From the NCBI RefSeq assembly GCF_003812745.1, contig NZ_CP033831.1:3410001-3474000 (forward strand): DNA of 64,000 bases, written 5' to 3'. The notes below the pieces were generated by a model that was given only the letters and a program-made list of their open reading frames with translations, was not told the DNA's origin and ran no database searches. Below, piece after piece: positions 11,759-21,181 of the stretch (position 1 is its first letter; every line of letters begins with the position of its first letter). Source of the stretch: Serratia sp. FDAARGOS_506 (lineage in GTDB: Bacteria > Pseudomonadota > Gammaproteobacteria > Enterobacterales > Enterobacteriaceae). The position numbers and the translations under genes are program-made.

Positions 11759-12292
11759 TTATTTGTAGCTGATGGCGAACTGGGCGGTGGCGATCACCGA
11801 ACCGGCCGCCACGCCGGTGTCTTCCGCGTAGTAGCGGGCCACCAGGTTCTGCGAGGTCGAGGTAGCGTCTTTCGCCAGCGTCATTGCCGACGTGGTGACG
11901 GTCGAACCACTGGCGAATGACAGCGGTGTGGTGGCGTCGCTGTCCAGCAGTTGAATGGACACCTTGGCCGCATCGCCCGCGTTGCCCAGATTGCCGTTGG
12001 CGGTGGGGTTGTTGCCCGCCAGAACGGTTTTGATCGCCGTATCGCTGGTCGCTGCCGCACACCCCGTCACGTTAACGGTAAAGGTGGTGTCACCGGCGGT
12101 GGCGCCTTTGGTGGCGAGTTTGCTGGCGGCGACGGTGGGCAGCAGAACGACCGGGTTGGATTGGTTGCCGTTAATATTCACCGAGCAGGTTTGTGTGCTG
12201 ACTTCGCCTTTAAATTGCACCGTATTGGACGAGGCTGCCGCACAGGCGCCGGAGAGAGCCAGCATGGATAATGCGACTAATTTAATGTTCAT
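11759..12292 (-). CDS. Major fimbrial subunit (type 1-like pilin)
   Basis: A 177-residue pilin with a signal peptide (cleavage probably after CAAA), the Cys pair that closes the pilin fold (QTCSVNI and VTGCAAA), the VLLPTVAASKL segment of type 1-type pilins, and the C-terminal beta-zipper strand ending in ATAQFAISYK, with the conserved penultimate Tyr. It is the first gene of the operon. An AAAGGG ribosome site precedes the ATG. The product is secreted to the periplasm and polymerised into the fimbrial rod. Confidence 0.93.
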   Translation of the reverse strand: MNIKLVALSMLALSGACAAASSNTVQFKGEVSTQTCSVNINGNQSNPVVLLPTVAASKLATKGATAGDTTFTVNVTGCAAATSDTAIKTVLAGNNPTANGNLGNAGDAAKVSIQLLDSDATTPLSFASGSTVTTSAMTLAKDATSTSQNLVARYYAEDTGVAAGSVIATAQFAISYK

Positions 12293-12773
12293 GTGAAATA
12301 CCCTTTAATTTACTTTAGAGAAAAGCTTTCCTGACAGTAATAAATTACTGACGTGCGGTTATTGAATAATCATGTTGCGCAATTGTTTTTTTAAACGGCT
12401 CGGCAAACATGGATTTTCATCCTAGCAAACTAAGAATTTTCCCTATAGGTGTTTTCAATGGACAAATAAGGTGATGGCGATGTTTGTTACATTTGTTTTC
12501 ATTTTCCCTTGTATCGCGCAAAATAGAAAATAGATCTATATCATTGCGTTGCGGTTTTGTTGGGTTGCTGTATTTCTTTGTTGAAATAATTTGAAACATT
12601 TATGCCTTTTTTGCGGATGAATCAACGAGCTTGCCGCAGCGCGATAATTTGAAAGACATGTTATCAAGATGTTTTATATCGGTGTGCTGTGCAGGCGAAT
12701 TACCCCAAAAAAGAGCAGCGACAATCCGCCTGAGGTATGGAAGCATGCTTTCATGCTGATAAGGGGAATTAAA
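12293..12773. promoter_or_regulatory. AT-rich divergent control region of the fimbrial operon
   Basis: This 481-bp gap between the pilin gene (minus) and the LuxR-type gene (plus) is far richer in A+T than the window. It contains a perfect 7+2+7 inverted repeat, CAGTAATAAATTACTG (12335-12350), 43 bp from the pilin start, and a 10-bp palindrome ATAGATCTAT (12529-12538). I found no flanking inverted repeats or recombinase gene that would make it an invertible switch. No convincing gene lies in it. AT-rich DNA here would favour H-NS silencing, which is an inference. Confidence 0.5.
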
Positions 12774-13352
12774 GTGAGAGTGATTTATATCGACAGTTCG
12801 CCACTGTGCCGACTGGGCATGAAAACTTTATTGGGAGGGGAGGTGATAACCTTATCTTCGCCCAAGATTAGTATTATTAAAGATATAAGCCCTGCGCCTG
12901 ATTTAATTATAATGGATTTCCCCCATGAGATTTACCGATTCGAAGGGTATTTAACTTTCGTTAATTATTCGCGCAGCGAATATAAAGGTGTTCGGTTACT
13001 GTTTTTCGTCGATAAGACTTCGCCGCTGATCCTGGCGTTTATTGCCGCGGCGCAGCCGGATGCGATTTTGCACAAGCGGGAAACGTTACAGGTGGTGCGA
13101 GAGACCTGTGCTACGTTGGCCTGCCGCCAGGAGACGAGCGAACGCCATGTGGTGAACCGGCATCGGGCAGCGGCGATCACGCCCGGCGAGGCGGCGGTGT
13201 TGTGTGAAACCGCCCGCACCGAAGATATCCGCCTGACCGCGCGACGGCTTAACCTGCACCCGAAAACCGTATATTCGCACCTCAATAACGCCGGCAAGAA
13301 GTTCGGCATCCGCAATCGCGTGGAGCTGCTGAAGATGATTGCGCTGCTGTAG
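12774..13352 (+). CDS. LuxR-family response-regulator-like transcription factor
   Basis: The preferred start is the GTG at 12774, which has AAGGGG 7 nt upstream and puts the first receiver strand at residue 2; ATGs at 12753 and 12669 lack such a site. The 192-residue product has a degenerate receiver domain (VIYIDSSPLCRLGM, possible acceptor Asp in PDLIIMDFP) and a C-terminal LuxR-type helix-turn-helix (ITPGEAAVLCETA, LTARRLNLHPKTVYSHLNNAGKKFG, about residues 133-185). The acidic pair of true receivers is reduced to one Asp, so phosphorylation is doubtful. Lying divergent from the fimbrial operon, it is the likely operon regulator, like FimZ-type proteins elsewhere. Confidence 0.8.
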   Translation: MRVIYIDSSPLCRLGMKTLLGGEVITLSSPKISIIKDISPAPDLIIMDFPHEIYRFEGYLTFVNYSRSEYKGVRLLFFVDKTSPLILAFIAAAQPDAILHKRETLQVVRETCATLACRQETSERHVVNRHRAAAITPGEAAVLCETARTEDIRLTARRLNLHPKTVYSHLNNAGKKFGIRNRVELLKMIALL

Positions 13353-13462
13353 AGCGCCGTTAGCGGGCTTGGCCGCCGGCCGGACGCGGTCGAGCGCGCG
13401 CAGCGGCGGCCCGGCCAGCTCGGACAGGTTCATAATCGGGGGAGTCTGAGGGGATAAGAACG

Positions 13463-13490
13463 AAAAATCCACGCCGAAGCGTGGATTTTT
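13463..13490. terminator. Bidirectional terminator between the LuxR gene and ychF
   Basis: A perfect 12-bp stem, AAAAATCCACGC / GCGTGGATTTTT, has a CGAA loop and gives a T-run on both strands. It serves the convergent LuxR-type gene and ychF. Confidence 0.88.
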
Positions 13491-13528
13491 CCGTTTCCAG
13501 CAGCCGAGAGATACGCTGCGGGGTAAGG

Positions 13529-14620
13529 TTAGACGTTGAACAAGAAGTTCATCACGTCGCCGTCTTTGACGATGTAGTCTTTACCTTCGGAACGCATTTT
13601 GCCGGCTTCTTTGGCGCCTTGTTCACCCTTGTAGGTGATGAAGTCGTCATAAGAGATGGTTTGCGCGCGGATAAAGCCTTTCTCGAAGTCGGTGTGGATC
13701 TTGCCGGCCGCCTGCGGGGCGGTGGCACCGACCGGGATGGTCCAGGCGCGCACTTCTTTCACGCCGGCGGTGAAGTAGGTCTGCAGGTTCAGCAGCTCGT
13801 AACCGGCGCGGATCACGCGGTTCAGCCCCGGCTCTTCCAGGCCCAGTTCAGCCATGAACTCGTCGCGCTCTTCGTCTTCCAGCTCGGCGATGTCGGACTC
13901 CACGGCGGCGCACACCGCAACCACTACGGAGCCTTCGGCGTCGGCGATTTTACGCACGGTGTCCAGGTACGGGTTGTTCTCGAAGCCGTCTTCGTTGACG
14001 TTGGCGATGTACATGGTCGGCTTCAGCGTCAGGAAGCTCAGGTATTTGATCGCCGCTTTGTCTTCTGCGGTCAGATCCAGCGCGCGCAGCATGCCGGCGT
14101 TTTCCAGGTGCGGCAGGCATTTCTCCAGCGCTGCCAGCTCGGCTTTGGCGTCTTTGTCGCCGCCTTTGGCTTTCTTCTGCACGCGGTGGATAGCGCGCTC
14201 GCAGGTGTCCAGATCAGACAGCGCCAGCTCGGTGTTGATGACGTCGATATCTTCGGCCGGATCGACCTTGTTGTTGACGTGAATGATGTTGTCGTTCTCG
14301 AAGCAGCGCACCACGTGGCCGATGGCTTCGGTTTCGCGGATGTTGGTCAGGAACTGGTTGCCCAGGCCTTCACCCTTGGAAGCGCCTTTCACCAGGCCGG
14401 CGATGTCGACGAATTCCATGGTGGTCGGCAGAATGCGCTGCGGCTTGACGATCTCGGCCAGCTTATCCAGACGCGGATCGGGCATTGGCACCACACCGGT
14501 GTTCGGTTCAATGGTGCAGAACGGGAAGTTGGCTGCTTCGATGCCCGCTTTGGTCAACGCGTTGAACAGGGTGGATTTGCCTACGTTAGGCAGGCCGACG
14601 ATACCGCATTTGAATCCCAT
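13529..14620 (-). CDS. ychF: Ribosome-associated Obg-family ATPase YchF
   Basis: A 363-residue P-loop NTPase of the Obg/TRAFAC class. The P-loop GLPNVGKS is at residues 9-16, with [10 protein letters not shown] as the switch region. The G4 position is replaced by NVNE (in [10 protein letters not shown]), the change that makes YchF prefer ATP. The C-terminal TGS domain ends in DVMNFLFNV. The length equals that of E. coli YchF (363). The protein binds ribosomes and modulates translation and the oxidative stress response. In E. coli it directly follows pth; here an extra transporter gene separates the two. Confidence 0.97.
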   Translation of the reverse strand: MGFKCGIVGLPNVGKSTLFNALTKAGIEAANFPFCTIEPNTGVVPMPDPRLDKLAEIVKPQRILPTTMEFVDIAGLVKGASKGEGLGNQFLTNIRETEAIGHVVRCFENDNIIHVNNKVDPAEDIDVINTELALSDLDTCERAIHRVQKKAKGGDKDAKAELAALEKCLPHLENAGMLRALDLTAEDKAAIKYLSFLTLKPTMYIANVNEDGFENNPYLDTVRKIADAEGSVVVAVCAAVESDIAELEDEERDEFMAELGLEEPGLNRVIRAGYELLNLQTYFTAGVKEVRAWTIPVGATAPQAAGKIHTDFEKGFIRAQTISYDDFITYKGEQGAKEAGKMRSEGKDYIVKDGDVMNFLFNV

Positions 14621-14954
14621 GTTGTAATCACCTTAAATATCTTAACTATCAGCCGGTTAGGTTTAATCGACTGCATAAAGGGCAAAATAATGCCGCCATT
14701 ATACACGTAATGGGCGTTTATCTCGATCAGACTTGTTTGGCCGGGGCGAGCCCAGCGCCCGCGGCCGGTTTTTATTTGAGATTTGGATCACATTGACCCA
14801 TACTGGCCGTTCCGATTAACCGACAGGAAACGCGCCGGATGTATTTCTTGCCTACGCCACCCTGAGTTGTGCCCGCCTGCAGTCTGCCGCGCCTTGCGGC
14901 CCCTCCTGCCCGCTACGCGGGGAAATGATGTTATCTGTCATAAGTGAATAATGC
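14621..14954. other. Intergenic region between ychF and the SulP gene
   Basis: A 334-bp gap between divergent genes. It must hold the promoters of ychF (minus) and of the SulP transporter (plus). No gene, no strong palindrome and no convincing -35/-10 pair stood out. Confidence 0.4.
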
Positions 14955-16484
14955 ATGTTTAACCTGAGTAACTTCAGGATCGCGGACGTTAAAAATGAAG
15001 TCCTGGCGGGCTTTGTGGTGGCGGTTTCGATGATCCCCGAGGCGGTCGGCTTTTCGCTGGTCGCCGGTCTTTCGCCGATCGTCGGTTTGCATACCGCGTT
15101 TATTATCGGCCTGGTCACGGCGCTGTTCGGCGGTAAGCCGGGCATGGTTTCCGGCGCCGCAGGTTCCATCGTGGTGGTGCTGATGAGTCTGGCGGCGCAG
15201 TACGGCATGGGCTACGTGTTGTGGGCCACGCTGTTTGCCGGGGGGATCCAACTCCTGATCGGCGTCTTCCGGCTGGGCAAATTCATTCGTCTGGTGCCGC
15301 TGCCGGCGATCCATGGCTTCGTCAACGGTCTGGCGATCGTCATCATGCTGGCGCAGCTGAAGATGATCGCCGGGCAGGGACCGCTGATGTACGGCTTGGT
15401 AGCGCTGGCGATTGCGGTGGTGGTGCTGTTCCCGCGCCTGACCAAAGCCATTCCGTCTTCGCTGGCGGCGCTGCTGGTGGTCTCGGCGTTGGCGATCGGC
15501 CTCAATCTGCACACGCTGCGGGTAGGCGATTTGGCGGATATTTCCGGCGCGCTGCCGCATTTTAGCCTGCCGACGGCGCCGTTTACCCTGGAGATGGTGC
15601 GGGTGGTGTTGCCCTATGCGGTGGTGATCGCCTTGGTCGGCTTGATTGAATCGCTGCTGACCATGACGGTGCTGGATGAAATGGGCGGCAAGAAGGGTAA
15701 CGGTAATCGCGAAAGCATCGCGCAGGGCGCCGGTAACGCGGTATGCGGCCTGTTCGGCTGTTTCGCCGGCTGCGCGATGATCGGCCAGTCGATCATCAAC
15801 TTCACCTCGGGCGGACGCGGGCGCATCTCCGGCACGGTGGGCGCCATCCTGCTGATTCTGTTCGTGGTCAGCCTGTCGCGCTATATCGGCCTGCTGCCGG
15901 TGGCGGCGTTGGCTGGGGTGATGCTGGTGGTGTGTTACAACACCTTCGAGTGGAGCTCGCTGCGCCGTTTGCGCCGCATGCCGAAGGCGGACGCACTGGT
16001 GATGGTCGTGGTCACGCTGATCACTATCTTTACCGATCTGGCGGTGGCGGTGATCAGTGGGGTCATTATCTCGGCGCTGGTGTTCGCCTGGCAGCAGGCG
16101 CGTATCCGCGTGCGCCAGCGCCAGGTGACGGGCGAGGTGGCGGTGTATCAGCTCGATGGCCCGCTGTTCTTCGGCTCAGCCGCCGCTTTCGCCGAGCTGT
16201 TCGACCCGCAGAGCGATCCGCAGAACGTGGTGCTGGACTTTGCCGGCACCCGGGTGATGGATTCCAGCGGCGTAGAGGCTATAGATAAGCTGACGGCACG
16301 TTACCTGGCGGCGGGAAAAAGCATTCGGCTGCGCCACCTGAGCGGCGACTGCGTGCGTTTGCTTAAGCGCGCCGGGCCGTTCTGCAGCCATGAGCTGGAC
16401 GATCCGCAGTATTACGTGGCGGAAGAGGGGTTCACCGCCGATGATCGCAGCGTGGGCGAAGAAACCTTCAACCCGCGCGGCTAA
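14955..16484 (+). CDS. SulP-family anion transporter with STAS domain
   Basis: A 509-residue membrane protein of the SulP/SLC26 family. The N-terminal transport domain has about 10-14 membrane segments, beginning DVKNEVLAGFVVAVSMIPEAVGFSLVAG, and the C-terminal STAS domain has VVLDFAGTRVMDSSGVEAIDKL. Family members carry sulfate, bicarbonate or dicarboxylates, and the substrate here is not evident. It is distinct from dauA at 26604-28292, which is longer and opens differently. It sits between ychF and pth, which are neighbours in E. coli. No good Shine-Dalgarno precedes the ATG. Confidence 0.88.
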   Translation: MFNLSNFRIADVKNEVLAGFVVAVSMIPEAVGFSLVAGLSPIVGLHTAFIIGLVTALFGGKPGMVSGAAGSIVVVLMSLAAQYGMGYVLWATLFAGGIQLLIGVFRLGKFIRLVPLPAIHGFVNGLAIVIMLAQLKMIAGQGPLMYGLVALAIAVVVLFPRLTKAIPSSLAALLVVSALAIGLNLHTLRVGDLADISGALPHFSLPTAPFTLEMVRVVLPYAVVIALVGLIESLLTMTVLDEMGGKKGNGNRESIAQGAGNAVCGLFGCFAGCAMIGQSIINFTSGGRGRISGTVGAILLILFVVSLSRYIGLLPVAALAGVMLVVCYNTFEWSSLRRLRRMPKADALVMVVVTLITIFTDLAVAVISGVIISALVFAWQQARIRVRQRQVTGEVAVYQLDGPLFFGSAAAFAELFDPQSDPQNVVLDFAGTRVMDSSGVEAIDKLTARYLAAGKSIRLRHLSGDCVRLLKRAGPFCSHELDDPQYYVAEEGFTADDRSVGEETFNPRG

Positions 16485-16490
16485 AAGCAG

Positions 16491-16513
16491 GCAGCGGGCA
16501 GGGCGCCCGCTGC
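16491..16513 (-). terminator. Hairpin between the SulP gene and pth
   Basis: A perfect 9-bp GC-rich stem, GCAGCGGGC / GCCCGCTGC, has a 5-nt loop. On the minus strand it is followed by CTGCTTTTAG, so it best serves pth. The plus strand has no T-run. Confidence 0.6.
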
Positions 16514-16521
16514 GGCAAGAT

Positions 16522-17112
16522 TCAGGCCTGTGCCTTGAAGCTGTGCAGGCGCTGAACGGTTTTTTCCAGCCCGTCCTTCATCAGCATCTCGGTGCAGCGC
16601 AGCGACTCGTCGATCGCTTCGTCAATCATCTTCTGCTCGCTGGCCGGTGGTTTGCCGAGCACGAAGCCTACCACCTTGTTCTTGTCACCCGGATGGCCGA
16701 TGCCGATGCGCAGACGGTAGAAGTTCGGATTGTTGCCGAACTTGTTCTGGATGTCTTTCAGGCCATTATGGCCGCCGTTGCCGCCGCCGAGCTTGATTTT
16801 GGCCACGCCTGGCGGCAGATCCAGCTCGTCGTGCGCTACCAGGATCTCGTTCGGTTCGATGCGGTAGAAGTTGGCCATCGCCAGCACCGCTTTACCGCTC
16901 AGGTTCATGAAGGTGGTCGGCACCAGCAGGCGCACATCGTTACCTACCAGGTTCAAACGGGCGGTGTAGCCGAAGAATTTGCTCTCTTCTTTCAACTGTT
17001 GATTGTGGCGCTGGGCCAGCAGGTCGACGTACCAGGCGCCGGCGTTGTGGCGTGTCTGGGCGTATTCCGCACCCGGGTTGGCCAAGCCGACTATCAATTT
17101 AATACTGCTCAC
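16522..17112 (-). CDS. pth: Peptidyl-tRNA hydrolase
   Basis: A 196-residue Pth that releases peptides from peptidyl-tRNA that has dropped off the ribosome. Conserved segments are [21 protein letters not shown] (catalytic His in TRHNAG near residue 21), [12 protein letters not shown], and HDELDLPPG with its catalytic-site Asp, followed by [13 protein letters not shown]. The length is normal. It lies divergent from ychH, the same arrangement as in E. coli. Confidence 0.97.
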   Translation of the reverse strand: MSSIKLIVGLANPGAEYAQTRHNAGAWYVDLLAQRHNQQLKEESKFFGYTARLNLVGNDVRLLVPTTFMNLSGKAVLAMANFYRIEPNEILVAHDELDLPPGVAKIKLGGGNGGHNGLKDIQNKFGNNPNFYRLRIGIGHPGDKNKVVGFVLGKPPASEQKMIDEAIDESLRCTEMLMKDGLEKTVQRLHSFKAQA

Positions 17113-17298
17113 TGGGAGATTCGCTATGATCAGGGTAATGGAAAGGGTCTTAGTCTACCTGTCGGGGCGGCGAATGACAAAATCCGATCTCTGCTGTCGC
17201 CCTCGGAAAGAAAGACGAATGATTCATTAGATGAATAATTCAATTTGTCCGCTAATTTTCAGCGGCGTGTTAAGAAGTGTCAATAATTCTTTACCATT

Positions 17299-17342
17299 TG
17301 TGATCGCCTCCGCAATCCCCTTGCCGCGGCAAGGGCTATACT
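17299..17342 (+). promoter_or_regulatory. Candidate CRP-dependent promoter of ychH with an 18-bp palindrome
   Basis: A -10 element TATACT (17337-17342) has no good -35. A CRP half-site TGTGA (17299-17303), with a 3-of-5 partner 6 nt on, is centred about 42 bp before the expected start, the class II position. Between them lies the perfect palindrome CCCTTGCCGCGGCAAGGG (17318-17335). CRP activation of ychH is, as far as I recall, reported in E. coli. The remainder of the 301-bp pth-ychH gap shows nothing else. Confidence 0.45.
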
Positions 17343-17413
17343 TAACTTATCAAAGTGGGTTAACAAGTTGCAGCGTTATCCCGGTTGGCACATGGCAATC
17401 ATGGAGGTGGCAT

Positions 17414-17692
17414 ATGAAACGTAGAAGCGCGGACAGAGTGGGCAACTTTTTTATGGGGCTGGGCCTGGTCGTGATGATCGGTGGCGTCGGATACTCCATT
17501 ATTGCTGAAGTATCACAGTTTAATTTACCGCAGTTTTTCGCCCACGGCGCCATCATGAGTATCTTCGTTGGCGCGCTGTTGTGGCTGGTGGGCGCACGTA
17601 TCGGCGGCCGCGAGCAGGTGGCTGATCGCTACTGGTGGGTAAAACACTTTGATAAACGGTGCCGCAACGACCAACATCGTTCGTCGCATTGA
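17414..17692 (+). CDS. ychH: Small stress-related membrane protein YchH (DUF2583)
   Basis: A 92-residue protein, the same length as E. coli YchH. Two membrane segments (FFMGLGLVVMIGGVGYSII and GAIMSIFVGALLWLVGA) are followed by a basic tail, YWWVKHFDKRCR. The start at 17414 is chosen for the GGAGGTGG ribosome site just upstream and for agreement with the family; the frame is open further upstream but without family similarity. It is linked to stress survival in E. coli, with an unknown mechanism. A strong terminator follows. Confidence 0.92.
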   Translation: MKRRSADRVGNFFMGLGLVVMIGGVGYSIIAEVSQFNLPQFFAHGAIMSIFVGALLWLVGARIGGREQVADRYWWVKHFDKRCRNDQHRSSH

Positions 17693-17777
17693 TTAAAAAA
17701 TCAGAAGGGAAGCAAGGGCAGGGCAAGGGAAAATCTGCCGTGCATTAAGGTTTGAGGTCATGTTGGACTACGAGTAG

Positions 17778-17818
17778 AAAACCCGTTGTTGCTTGCGCAC
17801 CAACGGGTTTTTCTTTTT
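17778..17818 (+). terminator. Terminator after ychH
   Basis: The stem AAAACCCGTTG / CAACGGGTTTT has an 11-13 nt loop and is followed by TTTTTCTTTTT. A second inverted repeat, CTTTCCGG / CCGGAAAG (17838-17869), just after the prs stop has no T-run and may protect the 3' end of the prs mRNA. Confidence 0.85.
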
Positions 17819-17877
17819 CTGCTTTCGGGCTCGTTATCTTTCCGGCACGGTGGGCGCCGCACCGGAAAGACGACGAA

Positions 17878-18999
<1,122 letters not shown>

Positions 19000-19866
19000 C
19001 TACGACTCAAACCGCCCGGAACGAATGCGATGTAGTGGGGAGACGTTAACGCCGCGCGCTACAAAACCACGCAACCACTCCGGGGCTTGATTTAACACCT
19101 GACGGGCAGCGATTTCTGTGTCGAATTCAGCAAACACACAAGCACCTGTGCCAGTCAGGCGTGACGGGGCGTATTCTAACAGCCATGAAAGAAGCTGTTC
19201 AACCTCGCGAAAACGTTTTCTTGCGATCGGTTCGCAATCATTTGCGTACGGCGCCTGCAACAGCTCACTTAAGGAGCGAACCGGGGTGTCTCTTTTCAAT
19301 TCGGGGTCGCCGAAGATCAGCGGTGTCGGGATGCCGACGCCGGGATGCGCCACCAGATACCACTTTTCCTGCGGCTCGGCCGGCTGTAGACGCTCGCCGA
19401 TGCCTTCGGCGAAGGCGGCGTGGCCGCGCACGAACACCGGCACGTCGGCGCCGAGGCTGAGCCCCAGCGCTGCCAGTTGATCGTCGCTGAGGTGGCAGCG
19501 CCACAGTTCGTTCAACGCCACCAGCACGGTGGCGGCGTTGGAGGAGCCGCCGCCCAAGCCGCCGCCCATCGGCAGGCGCTTGTCGATGCTGATGTCGGCG
19601 CCGCGCGGTGCTGTTTGCAGGCCGCGTTCATCGCAATAGCGCTGCAGCAAGCGGGCGGCGCGCACGATCAGGTTCTGTTCGTCCGGTACGCCATCGACCG
19701 GCGTCAGCAGATTAATGCGATCGTCCTGGCGCGGGTCAATGGTCAGGGTGTCGCCGTAGTCCAAAAACTGGAACAGCGTCTGCAGCAGGTGATAGCCGTC
19801 TTCACGACGGCCGGTGATGTACAAAAACAGATTGAGTTTCGCGGGTGAGGGCCACTGGCGGATCAT
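19000..19866 (-). CDS. ispE: 4-diphosphocytidyl-2-C-methyl-D-erythritol kinase
   Basis: A 288-residue GHMP kinase of the non-mevalonate isoprenoid pathway. The N-terminal [20 protein letters not shown] carries the catalytic Lys; the ATP loop is [18 protein letters not shown]; the third motif is [12 protein letters not shown]. It overlaps lolB by ATGA, so the pair is coupled. The length is close to that of E. coli IspE (283). Confidence 0.97.
   Translation of the reverse strand: MIRQWPSPAKLNLFLYITGRREDGYHLLQTLFQFLDYGDTLTIDPRQDDRINLLTPVDGVPDEQNLIVRAARLLQRYCDERGLQTAPRGADISIDKRLPMGGGLGGGSSNAATVLVALNELWRCHLSDDQLAALGLSLGADVPVFVRGHAAFAEGIGERLQPAEPQEKWYLVAHPGVGIPTPLIFGDPELKRDTPVRSLSELLQAPYANDCEPIARKRFREVEQLLSWLLEYAPSRLTGTGACVFAEFDTEIAARQVLNQAPEWLRGFVARGVNVSPLHRIRSGRFES
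19205..19222 (-). promoter_or_regulatory. PurR-like operator inside ispE, upstream of prs
   Basis: The minus strand reads AAGAAAACGTTTTCGCGA, an 18-bp near-palindrome centred on the CG typical of PurR operators. I recall the E. coli prs operator having this or nearly this sequence. It lies in ispE codons for KRFR, 380-400 bp before the prs start. Confidence 0.55.
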
Positions 19867-20486
19867 TTGAGCGTCCAGTTATCCATTTTCAGCTTGATGC
19901 GCTGGTCGCCCTGCTGCAGCTCCAGGCGGTTCGGCAGCGTCGGCTGCACCTCGTTGCTGTAGCCCTGATAATCCACTTTCCAGGTCTGCCCGTCTTGCTG
20001 GTAGGTCAGTTTGCTCAGGCGATATTGGTCATCCAGCGCAAAATCGTTGGCTTCGCCCGGCAGGCCGACCATCCACTGACGCAGGTTGTTCAGCGGGATT
20101 GCCATGCCGGTCAGCTTGCGGATCATCTCTTCCGGGTTGTCGCTGACGTAGCGTTTGCCCTGGTTGTCGGTCAACTGCACCACGTTTTTCTGCACGTTGA
20201 GATCCATTTCCGTGCTGCCCAGCGGGTTGGTTAACAGCAGGCGATAACGTTCCGGCGAGAACTGCTGCCAGAAGAAGCGGGCGTAGACTTTTTTCTGATC
20301 AGACAAGTAAGCGAAGGAGCCGCGGGTCTGATAGGTGCTGAGCTGCTGCACCGCCTGCTCATGGGCGCGCCACTGCGGTGAAGTCGGGCTGGTGGCCGGG
20401 CCGGTCGGCTTGGTGGTGGTACAGGCGGCCAGTACCAGACTGGCCAGCGGGATCAGACGAAGCAAACTAACTTTGCGTATTGGCAT
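19863..20486 (-). CDS. lolB: Outer-membrane lipoprotein receptor LolB
   Basis: A 207-residue lipoprotein, the same length as E. coli LolB, that accepts lipoproteins from LolA and inserts them in the outer membrane. The signal peptide ends in the lipobox LAAC (Cys22). The mature part has [24 protein letters not shown] and [15 protein letters not shown]. The start at 20486 matches the family; a longer in-frame start at 20519 would add 11 residues before the signal. lolB heads the lolB-ispE-prs transcript. Confidence 0.97.
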   Translation of the reverse strand: MPIRKVSLLRLIPLASLVLAACTTTKPTGPATSPTSPQWRAHEQAVQQLSTYQTRGSFAYLSDQKKVYARFFWQQFSPERYRLLLTNPLGSTEMDLNVQKNVVQLTDNQGKRYVSDNPEEMIRKLTGMAIPLNNLRQWMVGLPGEANDFALDDQYRLSKLTYQQDGQTWKVDYQGYSNEVQPTLPNRLELQQGDQRIKLKMDNWTLK

Positions 20487-21181
20487 AACTTTCTCTTGTC
20501 CTTTTGTCCTTGCGGGCATGCGCGACGAAACCCAGATTCAGTGCTCACGCTAACGGGGCGGCGGCGGCGCGTCAATTTTTTGCTGCATCGCGTTGAATCT
20601 TGCCGCTTTTAGCGGCGCAATGCCAACCCGGTACGCGCATCGGGGGCGTCATTAAGATTAACACAATCGTTTCGTACCGCCGTCCGTGCGCAACAATTTT
20701 CGTTACTGCGGGTGACCGCCGTTAGCGTTTGGTTGATGTTTGTCTCGGTATGCTGCCGGGGGTTTTGTTGCGGGAAATCATCGAGTGAAGATTGCAGCAC
20801 GGATAATCATTCCGCTTTTGTGCTTTGCCGGTGCGGTATTCTTTTCCTTTCAGGCTAAACAGGCTTTTTGCCAGCAGGTCTCTTTTATCCTGGAACCGTG
20901 CTACCGCTGCGGCACGCTGGGTTGATAACGCACGGATTATAAGCGGATAACCTGCAGGTTTTACCGAATCCTGTGCGGGATATCGCATCCTGCGCTAAAA
21001 TTCAGTATGTTATGCCGCCAAATTATAAATCATCTCACTGTATTTATTAATTATTCATCGATTGATGCCATCTATGGCAACGATTGAACGGAAGATGCGG
21101 TTGTTACTTTTATTGATCCTGCGCATCAAGTAGAATGCCGTTCAACGAGAACCCGTACCAACAGAAGTATTACTCGAAGCA
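20487..21181. other. Long lolB-hemA intergenic region
   Basis: This 695-bp gap between divergent lolB and hemA is the largest in the window. It must hold both promoters; a TAGAAT -10-like element lies near 21131. The part from about 20740 to 21100 is richer in A+T than the flanks and contains one candidate small gene (20785-20925). I see no tRNA, repeat or strong terminator. Confidence 0.5.
20785..20925 (+). CDS. Possible 46-residue membrane/secreted microprotein
   Basis: Starting at GTG 20785, the frame encodes a positively charged N-terminus (VKIAARI), one hydrophobic stretch (IIPLLCFAGAVFFSF) and a tail ending in CYRCGTLG, with a CxxC pair. This looks like a signal peptide or single-pass membrane segment, which is unusual for a chance frame. 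The ribosome site is weak (CGGGAAA). I do not recognise a family. It could be a real small protein or simply AT-rich leader DNA of hemA. Confidence 0.3.
   Translation: MKIAARIIIPLLCFAGAVFFSFQAKQAFCQQVSFILEPCYRCGTLG

Noticed and set aside
12293-12773. Phase-variable invertible promoter for the fimbriae
   Set aside because: No pair of inverted repeats flanks the segment, and no FimB/FimE-type recombinase lies nearby.
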